Part shown: positions 27,713 through 35,676 of the stretch, one piece after another | Layout of the letters: each line of letters starts with the position of its first letter | How positions within the stretch are numbered: position 1 is the first letter of the stretch | Source: Bacillota bacterium | GTDB lineage: Bacteria; Bacillota; Desulfitobacteriia; Desulfitobacteriales; Desulfitobacteriaceae | NCBI GenBank assembly: GCA_021811425.1 | Contig: JAJZPA010000010.1 | Span: 1-35,676, forward strand | Direction of reading: 5' to 3' | DNA length: 35,676 nt | Made by a program: the position numbers and the translations under genes | Notes under the pieces: generated by a model | What the model was told of the DNA's origin: nothing | The model's input: only the letters and a program-made list of their open reading frames with translations | The model's database searches: none

Positions 27713-28540
27713 ATGCCGGTTAAAGCATTTAAACCGACCTCGCCTGGACGCCGCCAGATGACGGTATCCACGTTCGAGGAGATCACGAAAGTTGAGCCAG
27801 AGCGCGCACTGACAGCGCCTTTGCGTAAGAATGCCGGACGTAATAACGACGGACGGCTGACGGTTCGTCACAAGGGAGGCGGTCATAAGCGTCTCTTTCG
27901 AGTGATTGATTTCAAACGAAATAAGGATAGTGTTCCTGCCAAGGTGGCTGCGATCGAATATGATCCCAATCGCTCAGCCAATATCGCGCTGCTTCATTAT
28001 CTGGATGGTCATAAAACCTATATTTTGGCCCCTAATGGCTTAAAGATCGGTTCGATGGTGGTATCCGGTGCGGATGCCGACATCAAGGTGGGCAATGCAT
28101 TGCCGCTACGCAACATTCCGGTCGGTACCCTCATCCATAACATTGAGATGAAGCCTGGCAAGGGAGCGCAGCTCGTCCGTACAGCTGGAGGCTCGGCTCA
28201 ATTGATGGCCAAAGAAGGAGCCTATGCGACGCTGCGTCTTCCTTCCGGAGAGATGCGTCTTGTTCATCTGGATTGCCGCGCGACCATTGGCCAAGTGGGT
28301 AATTTGGAACATGAGAACCTCCATTTTGGTAAAGCGGGCCGTAGCCGTTGGCTCGGGGTGCGCCCAACGGTGCGCGGTTCAGTGATGAATCCGGTGGATC
28401 ACCCGCACGGCGGCGGCGAAGGACGTAACCCGATTGGCCGCAACCCGGTCACGCCTTGGGGCAAACCGGCTCTTGGGGCGAAGACACGTAAGAAGAAGAA
28501 TCCCAGCAACCGGTTCATCGTTAAACGCCGGAGTAAATAA
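27713..28540 (+). CDS. rplB: 50S ribosomal protein L2
   Basis: [31 protein letters not shown]. Confidence 0.99.
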   Translation: MPVKAFKPTSPGRRQMTVSTFEEITKVEPERALTAPLRKNAGRNNDGRLTVRHKGGGHKRLFRVIDFKRNKDSVPAKVAAIEYDPNRSANIALLHYLDGHKTYILAPNGLKIGSMVVSGADADIKVGNALPLRNIPVGTLIHNIEMKPGKGAQLVRTAGGSAQLMAKEGAYATLRLPSGEMRLVHLDCRATIGQVGNLEHENLHFGKAGRSRWLGVRPTVRGSVMNPVDHPHGGGEGRNPIGRNPVTPWGKPALGAKTRKKKNPSNRFIVKRRSK

Positions 28541-28576
28541 CAGAGGCCGGAGGCCAGAGGCCAGAGGAATGTCCCC
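28541..28576 (+). repeat. Right half of inverted-end element, copy E
   Basis: CAGAGG CCGGAGG CCAGAGG CCAGAGG AATGTCCCC; no left GGGGACA end. Confidence 0.85.
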
Positions 28577-28609
28577 ATTGAAAGTGTTTGGGTGAAAGGA
28601 GGCCTAGGA

Positions 28610-28891
28610 ATGAGTCGATCTCTGAAAAAGGGACCCTATGTTCAAGCCCGTCTCTTAGAGCGGGTTGAAGCCATGAATAATTCTGGCGAAAAGCGCGTCT
28701 TAAAGACGTGGTCACGCCGTTCGACGGTTTTTCCCCAGATGGTAGGACATACCATCGCGGTTCATGACGGGCGCAAGCATGTCCCAGTGTATGTTACAGA
28801 GGATATGGTCGGCCACAAGTTTGGTGAGTTTGCGCCGACCCGTACCTTTAAAGGACATGCGGGCAGTGAGAAGTCTAGCGGGTTGCGCTAA
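28610..28891 (+). CDS. rpsS: 30S ribosomal protein S19
   Basis: [23 protein letters not shown]. Confidence 0.98.
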   Translation: MSRSLKKGPYVQARLLERVEAMNNSGEKRVLKTWSRRSTVFPQMVGHTIAVHDGRKHVPVYVTEDMVGHKFGEFAPTRTFKGHAGSEKSSGLR

Positions 28892-28908
28892 CAGGAGGAG
28901 GTATTGAA

Positions 28909-29250
28909 ATGCAAGCAAAAGCGATTGCCAGATATGTGCGGATCTCTCCTCGTAAAGTGCGCCAAGTCGTTGATCTCATCCGCGGCAAGCATGTGAGCGA
29001 GGCCATGGCCATCTTGCGATTTACACCGAAAGGCTCTACAGAACCTGTGACGAAAGTGCTTAAATCAGCGGTTGCTAATGCAGAACACAACCTGGAGCTA
29101 AGTGCCGATGACCTTTATGTCACAGCAGTCTATGTTGATCAAGGGCCGACGTTAAAGCGTATTAAGCCCCGCGCCATGGGACGAGCGGATCAGATCCGGA
29201 AACGGACGAGCCATATCACTGTGGTTGTCGGCGAAAAGAAGGAGGGCTAA
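28909..29250 (+). CDS. rplV: 50S ribosomal protein L22
   Basis: [25 protein letters not shown]. Confidence 0.98.
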   Translation: MQAKAIARYVRISPRKVRQVVDLIRGKHVSEAMAILRFTPKGSTEPVTKVLKSAVANAEHNLELSADDLYVTAVYVDQGPTLKRIKPRAMGRADQIRKRTSHITVVVGEKKEG

Positions 29251-29253
29251 TCG

Positions 29254-29913
29254 GTGGGTCAAAAAGTTAATCCTAAAGGCCTTCGCGTCGGAATTATCCG
29301 TGATTGGGAAGGTCATTGGTATGCAGATAAGAACTATTCGGAGCTTCTGCATGAGGATTTGCGGATCCGGAAATTTGTCAAGAAGAAACTGGCGCAGGCT
29401 GGGGTGCCCAAAGTAGAGATCGAACGGGCGGCTAATCGGCTGAAAGTTTCCGTGCACGCGGCAAAACCGGGGATTGTTATTGGCCGTGGCGGCGTGGAAG
29501 TTGAGAACCTGCGCAAACAACTGGAAGCTCTGACAGGTAAACAAGTTGCGGTCAATATCGTGGAAATCAAGAAGCCGGAATTGGACGCTCAGCTTGTGGC
29601 TGAAAACGTGGCCCAACAGCTGGAGAAACGGACTTCCTTCCGGAGGGCTATGAAACAAACGGTAGGCCGGACGATGCGTCAGGGAGCCCAGGGGATCAAG
29701 ATTTCTTGCGCTGGACGCTTGGGCGGAGCGGAAATCGCGCGTACCGAGTGGTATAACGAAGGCAAAGTACCCCTCCATACACTGCGTGCCGATATTGACT
29801 ATGGCTTTGCCGAAGCCAATACGACGTATGGTAAGATCGGGGTCAAAGTCTGGATCTACAAAGGAGAAATTCTTCCCGCCAAGAAGGTTACTCAGGTGGA
29901 AGGAGGAAAATAG
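29254..29913 (+). CDS. rpsC: 30S ribosomal protein S3
   Basis: [29 protein letters not shown] domain [16 protein letters not shown]. Confidence 0.98.
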   Translation: MGQKVNPKGLRVGIIRDWEGHWYADKNYSELLHEDLRIRKFVKKKLAQAGVPKVEIERAANRLKVSVHAAKPGIVIGRGGVEVENLRKQLEALTGKQVAVNIVEIKKPELDAQLVAENVAQQLEKRTSFRRAMKQTVGRTMRQGAQGIKISCAGRLGGAEIARTEWYNEGKVPLHTLRADIDYGFAEANTTYGKIGVKVWIYKGEILPAKKVTQVEGGK

Positions 29914-30351
29914 ATGCTAGTCCCAACCAGAGTAAAACATCGGAAACAACACCGGGGCCGGATGTCGGGCAAGGCAACCCGTGGCAATACCGTGACGTTT
30001 GGCGAATACGGCTTAGTCGCTTTGGAACCCGCCTGGATTACGAACCGACAGATTGAAGCTGCCCGTATTGCGATGACACGTTACATCAAACGTGGCGGCC
30101 AAGTGTGGATTAAGATCTTTCCGGATAAGCCGATTACTGCGAAGCCGGCTGAGACCCGTATGGGAAGCGGCAAGGGTGCGCCGGAATACTGGGTGGCTGT
30201 AGTAAAGCCTGGCCGGGTTATGTTCGAACTGGCCGGGGTAACTGAAGAAATTGCCCTTGAGGCTTTGCGTTTAGCGACCCACAAGCTTCCTGTGAAATGC
30301 AAGGTTGTGCGCCGGGTCGAACTCGAAGGAGGTGGCGCAAATGAAGAGTAA
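29914..30351 (+). CDS. rplP: 50S ribosomal protein L16
   Basis: [30 protein letters not shown]. Confidence 0.98.
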   Translation: MLVPTRVKHRKQHRGRMSGKATRGNTVTFGEYGLVALEPAWITNRQIEAARIAMTRYIKRGGQVWIKIFPDKPITAKPAETRMGSGKGAPEYWVAVVKPGRVMFELAGVTEEIALEALRLATHKLPVKCKVVRRVELEGGGANEE

Positions 30352-30544
30352 AGACATCCGCGATATGACCGATGAGGAAGTTTTGAAGCAGATTGACGAA
30401 CTAAAGACAGAACTGTTCAATTTGCGTTTTCAATTAGCTACGGGGCAGCTAGAAAATGCCATGCGCATTCGAGACGTGCGTAAAGGAATTGCCCGTGGCA
30501 AAACAATTCTCCGTGAGCGCGAGTTGAAGATTGAGCGTGCTTAA
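30341..30544 (+). CDS. rpmC: 50S ribosomal protein L29
   Basis: [39 protein letters not shown]; overlaps rplP end. Confidence 0.97.
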   Translation: MKSKDIRDMTDEEVLKQIDELKTELFNLRFQLATGQLENAMRIRDVRKGIARGKTILRERELKIERA

Positions 30545-30566
30545 TCGACGGAAAGGAGACTTCGCT

Positions 30567-30827
30567 GTGGAAAGAGCCCAACGCAAGGTACGCATTGGCA
30601 AAGTTGTCAGCGACAAGATGGACAAGACCGTGGTTGTGGCCGTTGAGACCAAGGAACGGCACCCGATCTATAAACGGACAATGACATTGACTAAGAAGTT
30701 CAAAGCTCATGATGAGAATAACGAAGCCCGTATAGGCGATACAGTTGTCATCATGGAAACCCGTCCGCTGAGTAAAGAAAAAAGGTGGCGTGTTGTTGAG
30801 ATTACCGAACGAGCGGTTGTTCTCTAA
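30567..30827 (+). CDS. rpsQ: 30S ribosomal protein S17
   Basis: [35 protein letters not shown] start. Confidence 0.97.
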   Translation: MERAQRKVRIGKVVSDKMDKTVVVAVETKERHPIYKRTMTLTKKFKAHDENNEARIGDTVVIMETRPLSKEKRWRVVEITERAVVL

Positions 30828-30862
30828 CACTCCGGACGTCAATCGAAAGGAGGTTTTTAAGG

Positions 30863-31231
30863 ATGATCCAAGTCCAGTCAACGCTCAGGGTCGGCGATAA
30901 TACGGGTGCTAAGAAACTTATGTGCATTCGTGTTTTGGGCGGATCGAGGCGTCGCTATGCGTCGATCGGCGATATCATCGTCGCTTCGGTTAAAGAGGCA
31001 ACACCAGGAGGCGTTGTCAAAAAGGGAGACGTCGTCAAGGCAGTCGTCGTGCGTACCTCCAAGGAAATTAAACGGCCTGACGGTTCTTATATTCGTTTCA
31101 GCGAAAACGCTGCAGTTATCATTAAAGACGATAAAAGCCCAAGGGGCACACGGATTTTTGGACCCGTGGCACGGGAACTGCGGGATCGTGATTTCATGAA
31201 AATCATTTCTCTGGCCCCCGAAGTGATCTAA
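30863..31231 (+). CDS. rplN: 50S ribosomal protein L14
   Basis: [27 protein letters not shown]. Confidence 0.98.
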   Translation: MIQVQSTLRVGDNTGAKKLMCIRVLGGSRRRYASIGDIIVASVKEATPGGVVKKGDVVKAVVVRTSKEIKRPDGSYIRFSENAAVIIKDDKSPRGTRIFGPVARELRDRDFMKIISLAPEVI

Positions 31232-31258
31232 GCGTGCATGGCACTGGAGGTGAAGAAA

Positions 31259-31597
31259 GTGGCTGCTGAGAGGCAAAAAATACACGTCAGAAAAGGCGAC
31301 CTGGTGATGGTGATCACGGGTAAGGACTCCGGCAAAAAGGGCAAGGTATTGCAAGTCCTTCCGAAGAAAGGCCGCGTGGTTGTGGAGAAGGTGAATGTTG
31401 TCAAGCGTCATACGAAGCCTTCCCAAAGCATGCCGCAAGGCGGAATTATCGAGAAGGAAGCTCCAATCGCCAGTTCCAACGTCATGCTTTATTGCTCGGA
31501 GTGCAACTCCGTGACGCGGTTGAGCGTGAAGATGACAGAGGCTGGCAAGGTTCGCGTTTGTAAGATGTGCGGTGTAAACCTGCCTGACACCAAGTAA
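31259..31597 (+). CDS. rplX: 50S ribosomal protein L24
   Basis: [38 protein letters not shown] start likely. Confidence 0.95.
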   Translation: MAAERQKIHVRKGDLVMVITGKDSGKKGKVLQVLPKKGRVVVEKVNVVKRHTKPSQSMPQGGIIEKEAPIASSNVMLYCSECNSVTRLSVKMTEAGKVRVCKMCGVNLPDTK

Positions 31598-31614
31598 CGA
31601 AGGGAGGGACCAAA

Positions 31615-32154
31615 GTGGCTCGCCAAAAAGAAAGGTTTGTTAAGGAGATTGCTCCTGCTTTACAGCAGAAGTTTGCTTATAGAAACGTAATGCAAATTCC
31701 GAAGCTGGAAAAGATCGTTATCAATATAGGCATGGGGGAAGCGGTCAGTAATTCCAAGGCGATTGACGCCGGTGTAGGAGATCTGATGAAGATCACTGGC
31801 CAGCGGCCTGTTGTTACGCGTGCGAAGAAATCCATTGCTGCGTTTAAACTGCGTACAGGGATGCCGATTGGCGCGAAAGTCACCCTGCGCGGAGAGCGGA
31901 TGTACGAATTTATGGATCGTCTCATGAATGTGGCGTTGCCGCGTGTGCGCGATTTCCGCGGTGTTTCCGGAAAATCCTTTGATGGCAGGGGGAACTACAC
32001 CCTAGGACTCAGAGAGCAAATCATTTTCCCTGAAATCGAATATGACAAGATTGATAAGATCCGGGGCATGGATGTCGTTTTCGTAACCACGGCAAAGACG
32101 GACGAGGAAGCGAAAGAACTGCTTCGCCAGTTCGGAATGCCGTTCCGCGACTAA
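31615..32154 (+). CDS. rplE: 50S ribosomal protein L5
   Basis: [19 protein letters not shown]... [17 protein letters not shown]. Confidence 0.98.
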   Translation: MARQKERFVKEIAPALQQKFAYRNVMQIPKLEKIVINIGMGEAVSNSKAIDAGVGDLMKITGQRPVVTRAKKSIAAFKLRTGMPIGAKVTLRGERMYEFMDRLMNVALPRVRDFRGVSGKSFDGRGNYTLGLREQIIFPEIEYDKIDKIRGMDVVFVTTAKTDEEAKELLRQFGMPFRD

Positions 32155-32158
32155 TAAT

Positions 32159-32288
32159 GTCAGGGGACACACCTCCTCACTTAGATGAACAAGGTCAGGG
32201 GACACACCTCCTCAGTAAGAATTAAATTGAGCGGTTCGGAGGAATGTCCCCATTGAAAAGTGTACGGAGGAATGTCCCCATTGAAAAG
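32159..32288 (+). repeat. Nested/double inverted-end elements, copies F and G, in the rplE-rpsN spacer
   Basis: Two left ends GTCAGGGGACACACCTCCTCA (32159, 32194) followed by two identical 24-nt right ends CGGAGGAATGTCCCCATTGAAAAG (32237-32260, 32265-32288). Confidence 0.92.
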
Positions 32289-32301
32289 GAGGGTCCAAAG
32301 C

Positions 32302-32487
32302 GTGGCTAAGAAGTCAATGATTGTCCGCCAAGCAAAATCGCCCACTTTTACAGTGCGTGCGCATAACCGCTGCAAAATCTGTGGCCGTCCCCATGCTTAC
32401 ATGCGGAAGTTTGGGATGTGTCGGATTTGCTTCCGGGAATTGGCCTATAAAGGCGAACTTCCTGGGGTAACCAAGGCTAGCTGGTAG
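32302..32487 (+). CDS. rpsN: 30S ribosomal protein S14, zinc-binding type
   Basis: [41 protein letters not shown] start. Confidence 0.97.
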   Translation: MAKKSMIVRQAKSPTFTVRAHNRCKICGRPHAYMRKFGMCRICFRELAYKGELPGVTKASW

Positions 32488-32515
32488 AACACGGTTAGGA
32501 AGGGGGAAGATTATA

Positions 32516-32914
32516 GTGTCAATGTCTGATCCGATTGCTGATTTTCTTACTCGCATTCGTAATGCGGGCATGGTCTATCACGACAAGGTCGAGATTCCGG
32601 CCTCCCGTGTTAAAAAGGATATGGCTGAATTGCTGAAAGCCGAAGGCTTCATCAAGGATGTCGAGACGATTAAGGACGACAAGCAGGGTGTCATACGACT
32701 CTACCTGAAATACGGTCCCAACAGGGAGCGTGTCATCACAGGGTTGAAGCGTATCAGCCGCCCGGGCCTGAGGGTCTATGCCAAGAAAGACGAGATTCCG
32801 AAGGTGTTAGGTGGCCTGGGTATAGCGGTCATTTCCACCTCCAAGGGAATCATGACCGACAAACAAGCGCGCAAAGAAGGGCTTGGCGGAGAAGTGGTTT
32901 GCTATATTTGGTAA
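32516..32914 (+). CDS. rpsH: 30S ribosomal protein S8
   Basis: [16 protein letters not shown]... [11 protein letters not shown]. Confidence 0.98.
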   Translation: MSMSDPIADFLTRIRNAGMVYHDKVEIPASRVKKDMAELLKAEGFIKDVETIKDDKQGVIRLYLKYGPNRERVITGLKRISRPGLRVYAKKDEIPKVLGGLGIAVISTSKGIMTDKQARKEGLGGEVVCYIW

Positions 32915-32937
32915 GAGAGACAACGGAGGTGCAGTGA

Positions 32938-33492
32938 ATGTCCAGGATTGGCAAGCTGCCCATTGGTGTTCCCAGTGGCGTAGAGGTCAAAATAGAGGGC
33001 AATGTGGTTTCGGTGCGCGGCCCCAAAGGGATGCTTCAGCGGGAAATGCACCCAGCCATTCATATTGCCTTGGAAAACGACAAAGTGCTGGTGACGCGCT
33101 CAAGCGACGAGCCGCTCGACCGTTCCTTGCATGGGTTGACTCGTACGCTGGTTGCGAACATGGTGCAAGGGGTGACCACGGGATTTACGAAAGGGCTTGA
33201 GCTAGTCGGGGTGGGCTACAGGGCTTCTAAGCAAGGGAACAAATTGGTTCTCTCAGTCGGCAAATCCCATCCCGTGGAACTGATACCGTATGAAGGGATC
33301 GAAGTCGAAGTCCCAGTACCCACGAAGATCTTGGTTAAGGGTATGGACAAGGAAAAGGTTGGAGCCTTTGCTGCGGTCGTTCGAGCCCAGCGCGAGCCAG
33401 AGCCTTACAAGGGTAAAGGTATCAAATATGAGAACGAAGTGATTCGCCGTAAAGTGGGTAAGACAGGCGGCAAAAAAGGCGGTAAGAAGTAA
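32938..33492 (+). CDS. rplF: 50S ribosomal protein L6
   Basis: [17 protein letters not shown]... [28 protein letters not shown]. Confidence 0.98.
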   Translation: MSRIGKLPIGVPSGVEVKIEGNVVSVRGPKGMLQREMHPAIHIALENDKVLVTRSSDEPLDRSLHGLTRTLVANMVQGVTTGFTKGLELVGVGYRASKQGNKLVLSVGKSHPVELIPYEGIEVEVPVPTKILVKGMDKEKVGAFAAVVRAQREPEPYKGKGIKYENEVIRRKVGKTGGKKGGKK

Positions 33493-33544
33493 GGTATAAA
33501 GGGTAAGGGCCAAATCTCTTGCCGGTGGAAAGGAGCGAATTTCG

Positions 33545-33913
33545 TTGAAGAAGACCATTGATCGCCAAGCAATTCGCAGGCATAATCATAAGCGTGTCCG
33601 GAAAAGCGTTTTTGGGACGGATAAGCGTCCGCGTTTGGCGGTGTTTCGCAGTCTGAACCATATGTACGCTCAAGTCATTAATGACGAACTCGGGGTAACG
33701 CTAGCCACAGCTTCCTCCCTTGACCCTGAATTTAAAGCGTCTGAGCTTGCCGGGGGCAATATCGATGGAGCACAGAAGGTTGGCGAACTGGTCGCCAAAC
33801 GGGCGTTGGCTAAAGGGATTACTCAGGTCGTATTTGACCGCGGAGGATATGTTTATCATGGTCGGGTGGCCGCAGTAGCACAAGCGGCACGCGAGGCCGG
33901 GCTGGCATTCTAG
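33545..33913 (+). CDS. rplR: 50S ribosomal protein L18
   Basis: [39 protein letters not shown] start. Confidence 0.97.
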   Translation: MKKTIDRQAIRRHNHKRVRKSVFGTDKRPRLAVFRSLNHMYAQVINDELGVTLATASSLDPEFKASELAGGNIDGAQKVGELVAKRALAKGITQVVFDRGGYVYHGRVAAVAQAAREAGLAF

Positions 33914-33937
33914 GACAGGGCAAAGGAGGGAAAATCA

Positions 33938-34438
33938 TTGGCGAAGATCGATGCGAGCAAGCTGGAATTGACAGAGAAAGTAGTGCATATCGCTCGGGTG
34001 GCAAAGGTCGTCAAAGGCGGTCGCCGCTTTAGCTTCAGTGCCCTGGTTGTCGTCGGCGACGGGCAAGGCCATATTGGTGCCGGGCTCGGCAAAGCGGGCG
34101 AAGTACCTGAAGCGATTCGTAAAGGGATTGAAGACGCGAAGAAAAAGTTGATTGCTGTTCCGCTCAAAGGAACCACAATTCCCCACTCAATTCTCGGGGT
34201 GTTCGGAGCCGGCCAAGTTCTTTTGAAACCCGCTGCGCCTGGTACAGGCGTTATCGCAGGGGGCGCAGTCCGTGCGGTACTTGAGGCCGCAGGAATCCAT
34301 GATATTTTGACCAAATCACTGGGTTCTGCGAATCCGCACAACATGGTGAATGCCACCATGGCAGGCCTCACGTCTTTGAAACGTGCAGAAGACGTAGCCA
34401 AACTCCGTGGCAAGACGGTTGAAGAGATTCTGGGTTAG
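33938..34438 (+). CDS. rpsE: 30S ribosomal protein S5
   Basis: [43 protein letters not shown] start. Confidence 0.98.
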   Translation: MAKIDASKLELTEKVVHIARVAKVVKGGRRFSFSALVVVGDGQGHIGAGLGKAGEVPEAIRKGIEDAKKKLIAVPLKGTTIPHSILGVFGAGQVLLKPAAPGTGVIAGGAVRAVLEAAGIHDILTKSLGSANPHNMVNATMAGLTSLKRAEDVAKLRGKTVEEILG

Positions 34439-34449
34439 GAGGGTTGACC

Positions 34450-34632
34450 GTGAAAATCAAAGTCACACTGGTAAAAAGCCCGATCAGCCATCCAGAGCAA
34501 CAGCGGAAGGTACTGCAGTCCCTGGGTCTGGGCAAGATCGGCTCCAGCGCCGTTCATCATGATTCGCCTGCCATTCAAGGCATGATTCGCAAGTGCGACC
34601 ATTTAGTTTTGGTAGAAAATGTCGCTGAATAA
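34450..34632 (+). CDS. rpmD: 50S ribosomal protein L30
   Basis: [48 protein letters not shown] start (TTG at 34444 possible). Confidence 0.95.
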   Translation: MKIKVTLVKSPISHPEQQRKVLQSLGLGKIGSSAVHHDSPAIQGMIRKCDHLVLVENVAE

Positions 34633-34649
34633 GGGAGGTGTCTGCAAGC

Positions 34650-35093
34650 ATGAAACTCCATGAACTGAAGCCCGCACCGGGAGCGACCCATGCACCCAAG
34701 CGTTTGGGCCGGGGAATTGGCTCGGGAACCGGCAAGACCAGCGGAAAAGGGCATAAGGGACAAAAAGCCCGTTCGGGCGGCGGCGTACGTCCTGGTTTTG
34801 AAGGCGGCCAACAGCCGCTTTATCGTCGCTTGCCGAAACGCGGATTTACCAACATTTTTAAGAAAGAGTACACCGTGATCAATGTCGGTGATCTAGAAAG
34901 CCGCTTTGAAAGCGGTACAGAGGTTACCATTGAATCCCTCTTCGAGGTCGGTTTGATTAAAGCCGTCAAGTATGGTGTGAAGATTTTAGGAACAGGAGAA
35001 CTGACCAAGGCCTTGACCGTTAAAGTTGACAAGGTCAGCGGGGCTGCCAAAGATAAGATTGAGGCGGCCGGCGGAAAAGTCGAGGTGGAATGA
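34650..35093 (+). CDS. rplO: 50S ribosomal protein L15
   Basis: [43 protein letters not shown]. Confidence 0.98.
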   Translation: MKLHELKPAPGATHAPKRLGRGIGSGTGKTSGKGHKGQKARSGGGVRPGFEGGQQPLYRRLPKRGFTNIFKKEYTVINVGDLESRFESGTEVTIESLFEVGLIKAVKYGVKILGTGELTKALTVKVDKVSGAAKDKIEAAGGKVEVE

Positions 35094-35094
35094 G

Positions 35095-35676
35095 ATGATT
35101 CTAGATTCCCTGAAGAATGCTTGGAAGGTCGCGGATCTCAGGAAGAAAATCGGTTTCACCTTGCTCATGTTTCTGATCTTCCGCATAGGTGCTCATATCC
35201 CAATTCCGTTTGTGAACCATAACGTGTTGCGCGACATGCTCGGCAGCGGTAGCATTTTCGATTTTTTCGATACGATATCAGGTGGTTCCTTTAAACGAAT
35301 GACAGTGTTTGCCTTAAACATTACTCCTTATATTACCGCCTCTATTATCCTGCAGCTTTTGACGATCGTTATTCCTTCCCTGGAGCGTCTGGCGAAGGAA
35401 GGAGATTATGGCAGGAAGAAGATCACGCAGTATACTCGTTATGGGACGGTCATTCTGGGGTTTGTACAGGGTCTTGGCCTGACACTTGGCATCCGCAATG
35501 CATTGCTTATTCAGAGTGAAGCCTGGAGGTGGCCGACGTATTTATTGATTACAGTAGTATTAACTGCAGGTACTGCCTTCTTGATGTGGCTCGGTGAGGC
35601 TATAACAGAGAAGGGAATAGGGAACGGGATTTCACTGATCATTTTTGCTGGGATTGTCTCTCGTGTTCCAGATGGA
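35095..35676 (+). CDS. secY: Preprotein translocase subunit SecY (partial, runs off window)
   Basis: MILDSLKNAWKVADLRKKIGFTLLMFLIFRIGAHIPIPFVN...; open to the window edge. Confidence 0.97.
   Translation, partial: MILDSLKNAWKVADLRKKIGFTLLMFLIFRIGAHIPIPFVNHNVLRDMLGSGSIFDFFDTISGGSFKRMTVFALNITPYITASIILQLLTIVIPSLERLAKEGDYGRKKITQYTRYGTVILGFVQGLGLTLGIRNALLIQSEAWRWPTYLLITVVLTAGTAFLMWLGEAITEKGIGNGISLIIFAGIVSRVPDG

Overview
This window is a Gram-positive (Firmicutes/Clostridia; probably Peptococcaceae-like, by inference) ribosomal-protein, RNA-polymerase and translation-factor supercluster. Order: rpmG-secE-nusG-rplK-rplA-[L10 leader]-rplJ-rplL // accessory cassette // rpoB-rpoC-L7Ae-like-rpsL-rpsG-fusA-tuf-rpsJ-rplC-rplD-rplW-rplB-rpsS-rplV-rpsC-rplP-rpmC-rpsQ-rplN-rplX-rplE-rpsN(Zn)-rpsH-rplF-rplR-rpsE-rpmD-rplO-secY (partial). 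Three things stand out. (1) A ~9.5 kb catabolic/chemotaxis cassette sits between rplL and rpoB: LacI-type regulator, creatininase-like hydrolase, class II aldolase, TIM-barrel isomerase, Tm-1-like/UPF0261 protein, Zn-type MDR dehydrogenase, DASS transporter and soluble chemoreceptor. It is bracketed by terminators, begins with a decayed mgsA-like fragment, and is preceded by an unusual tandem palindromic operator. (2) A family of small intergenic elements has imperfect inverted ends (GGGGACACACCTCC ... GGAGGAATGTCCCC) and cores of 7-bp repeats (TCAGAAG-like). They occur only in ribosomal/translation operon spacers, all in the same orientation, often at similar distances from the next start codon, and include one nested double copy. 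(3) Two core translation proteins carry insertions: EF-Tu has a four-cysteine loop, and S12 has a ~15-aa insert. All calls come from reading the sequence; no searches or folding programs were run.
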